This document shows positions 5,394 through 6,071 of a stretch of DNA of 6,071 nt, one piece after another; the stretch's first letter is position 1; every line of letters begins with the position of its first letter. A model generated the notes under the pieces. That model was not told where the DNA came from. It saw nothing but the letters and a program-made list of their open reading frames with translations, and did not search any database. Where the stretch lies: the NCBI GenBank assembly GCA_004211235.1, contig SEEY01000260.1:1-6071 (forward strand), written 5' to 3'. This stretch comes from Rubrivivax sp. (lineage in GTDB: Bacteria; Pseudomonadota; Gammaproteobacteria; Burkholderiales; Burkholderiaceae). Made by a program: the position numbers and the translations under genes.

Positions 5394-6071
5394 TTGAGCC
5401 AAACGCCAAACTGCGCCCCCGAGGAATGGGCCGTCCGCTGCGACCTCGCAGCGCTTTATCGCCTCGCGGCCCTGCACGGCTGGGACGACCTCATCTTCAC
5501 CCACATCTCCGCCCGCGTGCCCGGGCCCGAGCATCACTTCCTCATCAACCCCTACGGGATGATGTTCGAGGAGATCACGGCCAGCAGCCTGGTGAAGGTC
5601 GACCAGGCCGGAGAGAAGGTCGCGCCCAGCGACTACAACGTCAACCCGGCCGGCTTCATCATCCACAGCGCCGTGCACGAGGCACGCGAGGACGCGAAGT
5701 TCGTCATGCACCTGCACACGGTGGCGGGCGTGGCGGTCAGCACGCAGCGCGAAGGCCTGCTGCCGATCTCGCAGCACAGCCTGTTCCCGCTGGCATCGCT
5801 CAGCTATCACGACTACGAAGGCGTGGCGCTGAATCCGGAAGAGAAGCTGCGCCTTGTCGCCGACCTCGGCAAGGCTTCGCTGATGATGCTGCGCAATCAC
5901 GGCCTGCTGACACTGGGCCACAGCGCGGCCGATACCTTTTTGAAGATGTTCATGCTGCAGCGTGCCTGCGAGATCCAGATCGCGGCCCAGGCCGGCGGTG
6001 GTGAACTGATTCGCATCCCGCAGCAGATCCTGGCCGGCATCCGCGCCCAGAGCGACAAGGTCATGCGCGGT
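5394..6071 (+). CDS. Class II aldolase/adducin family protein (3' end missing)
   Basis: The frame runs open from a TTG start to the last base, giving 226 residues. The family is usually about 250-260, so roughly 25-35 residues are missing. Landmarks are LAALHGWDDLIFTHISARVPG (24-44), FLINPYGMMFEEITASSLVKVD (49-70), NPAGFIIHSAVHEARED (84-100), the zinc-ligand pair in MHLHT (H106, H108) and the third zinc histidine in LRNHGLLTLG (H169). These match the zinc-binding fold shared by L-fuculose-phosphate aldolase and the adducin head domain. The catalytic glutamate of FucA (Glu73, in an SSEW context) is replaced here in NPAGF. This is typical of the adducin-like branch and makes a classical sugar-phosphate aldolase activity doubtful. 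The physiological substrate is unknown. It is transcribed divergently from the RlmN-like gene and has a good Shine-Dalgarno. Confidence 0.88.
   Translation, partial: MSQTPNCAPEEWAVRCDLAALYRLAALHGWDDLIFTHISARVPGPEHHFLINPYGMMFEEITASSLVKVDQAGEKVAPSDYNVNPAGFIIHSAVHEAREDAKFVMHLHTVAGVAVSTQREGLLPISQHSLFPLASLSYHDYEGVALNPEEKLRLVADLGKASLMMLRNHGLLTLGHSAADTFLKMFMLQRACEIQIAAQAGGGELIRIPQQILAGIRAQSDKVMRG

Noticed and set aside
5320..5397. A 25-codon plus-strand frame (ATG 5320 to TGA 5397) whose stop overlaps the aldolase TTG start as TTGA, looking like a leader peptide
   Set aside because: Its start is 13 bases from the nearest GGAG, it is the tail of a long antisense shadow frame, and the aldolase has its own good ribosome binding site. 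A chance overlap is more likely.
5358..5921. Minus-strand open frame of about 187 codons opposite the aldolase-like gene
   Set aside because: It is antisense to a gene with clear family motifs and a ribosome binding site, and has no recognisable domain.

Overview
This is a compact, GC-rich window (roughly two thirds G+C by eye) with strongly G/C-biased third codon positions. The protein flavours point to a betaproteobacterium of the Burkholderiales, in or near the Rubrivivax/Roseateles/Leptothrix group. That placement is an inference from protein resemblance and was not tested by a search. Nearly all of the window is coding, and no intergenic gap exceeds about 85 bases. I see no rRNA, tRNA, CRISPR array, insertion sequence or phage gene.

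Plus strand, 1-3579: the window opens inside a DUF885-family protein (start codon lost, stop at 1572) that carries the HEAxPGHH and EGWALYAE motifs. Thirty-nine bases later comes a two-gene ParD/ParE-type toxin-antitoxin cassette (1612-1851 and 1848-2168) whose genes overlap by GTGA. The short spacer before it holds a possible promoter that would give a leaderless message, plus two copies of a 7-base word spaced 10 bases apart that could be an operator. After a 73-base gap with two weak hairpins comes an MFS permease of the metabolite:H+ symporter type, very similar to E. coli KgtP (alpha-ketoglutarate uptake), 2242-3579.

Minus strand, 3599-5321: this block runs convergently towards the permease. 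Its first gene is a radical-SAM rRNA methyltransferase-like protein of the RlmN/Cfr family, with all five functional cysteines but an N-terminus unlike canonical RlmN. It is followed 85 bases downstream by a secreted chalcone-isomerase-like protein (3599-4198).

Plus strand, 5394 to the window end: a class II aldolase/adducin-family protein starts divergently from the RlmN-like gene, with a well-placed Shine-Dalgarno and a TTG start. It is cut off by the window edge after 226 codons.

The genes do not form one pathway. The window looks like ordinary chromosomal housekeeping and metabolic genes with a small toxin-antitoxin cassette lodged between two of them. I found no convincing undescribed multi-gene system. 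The points most worth a second look are the parDE control region and the apparent RlmN paralogue.
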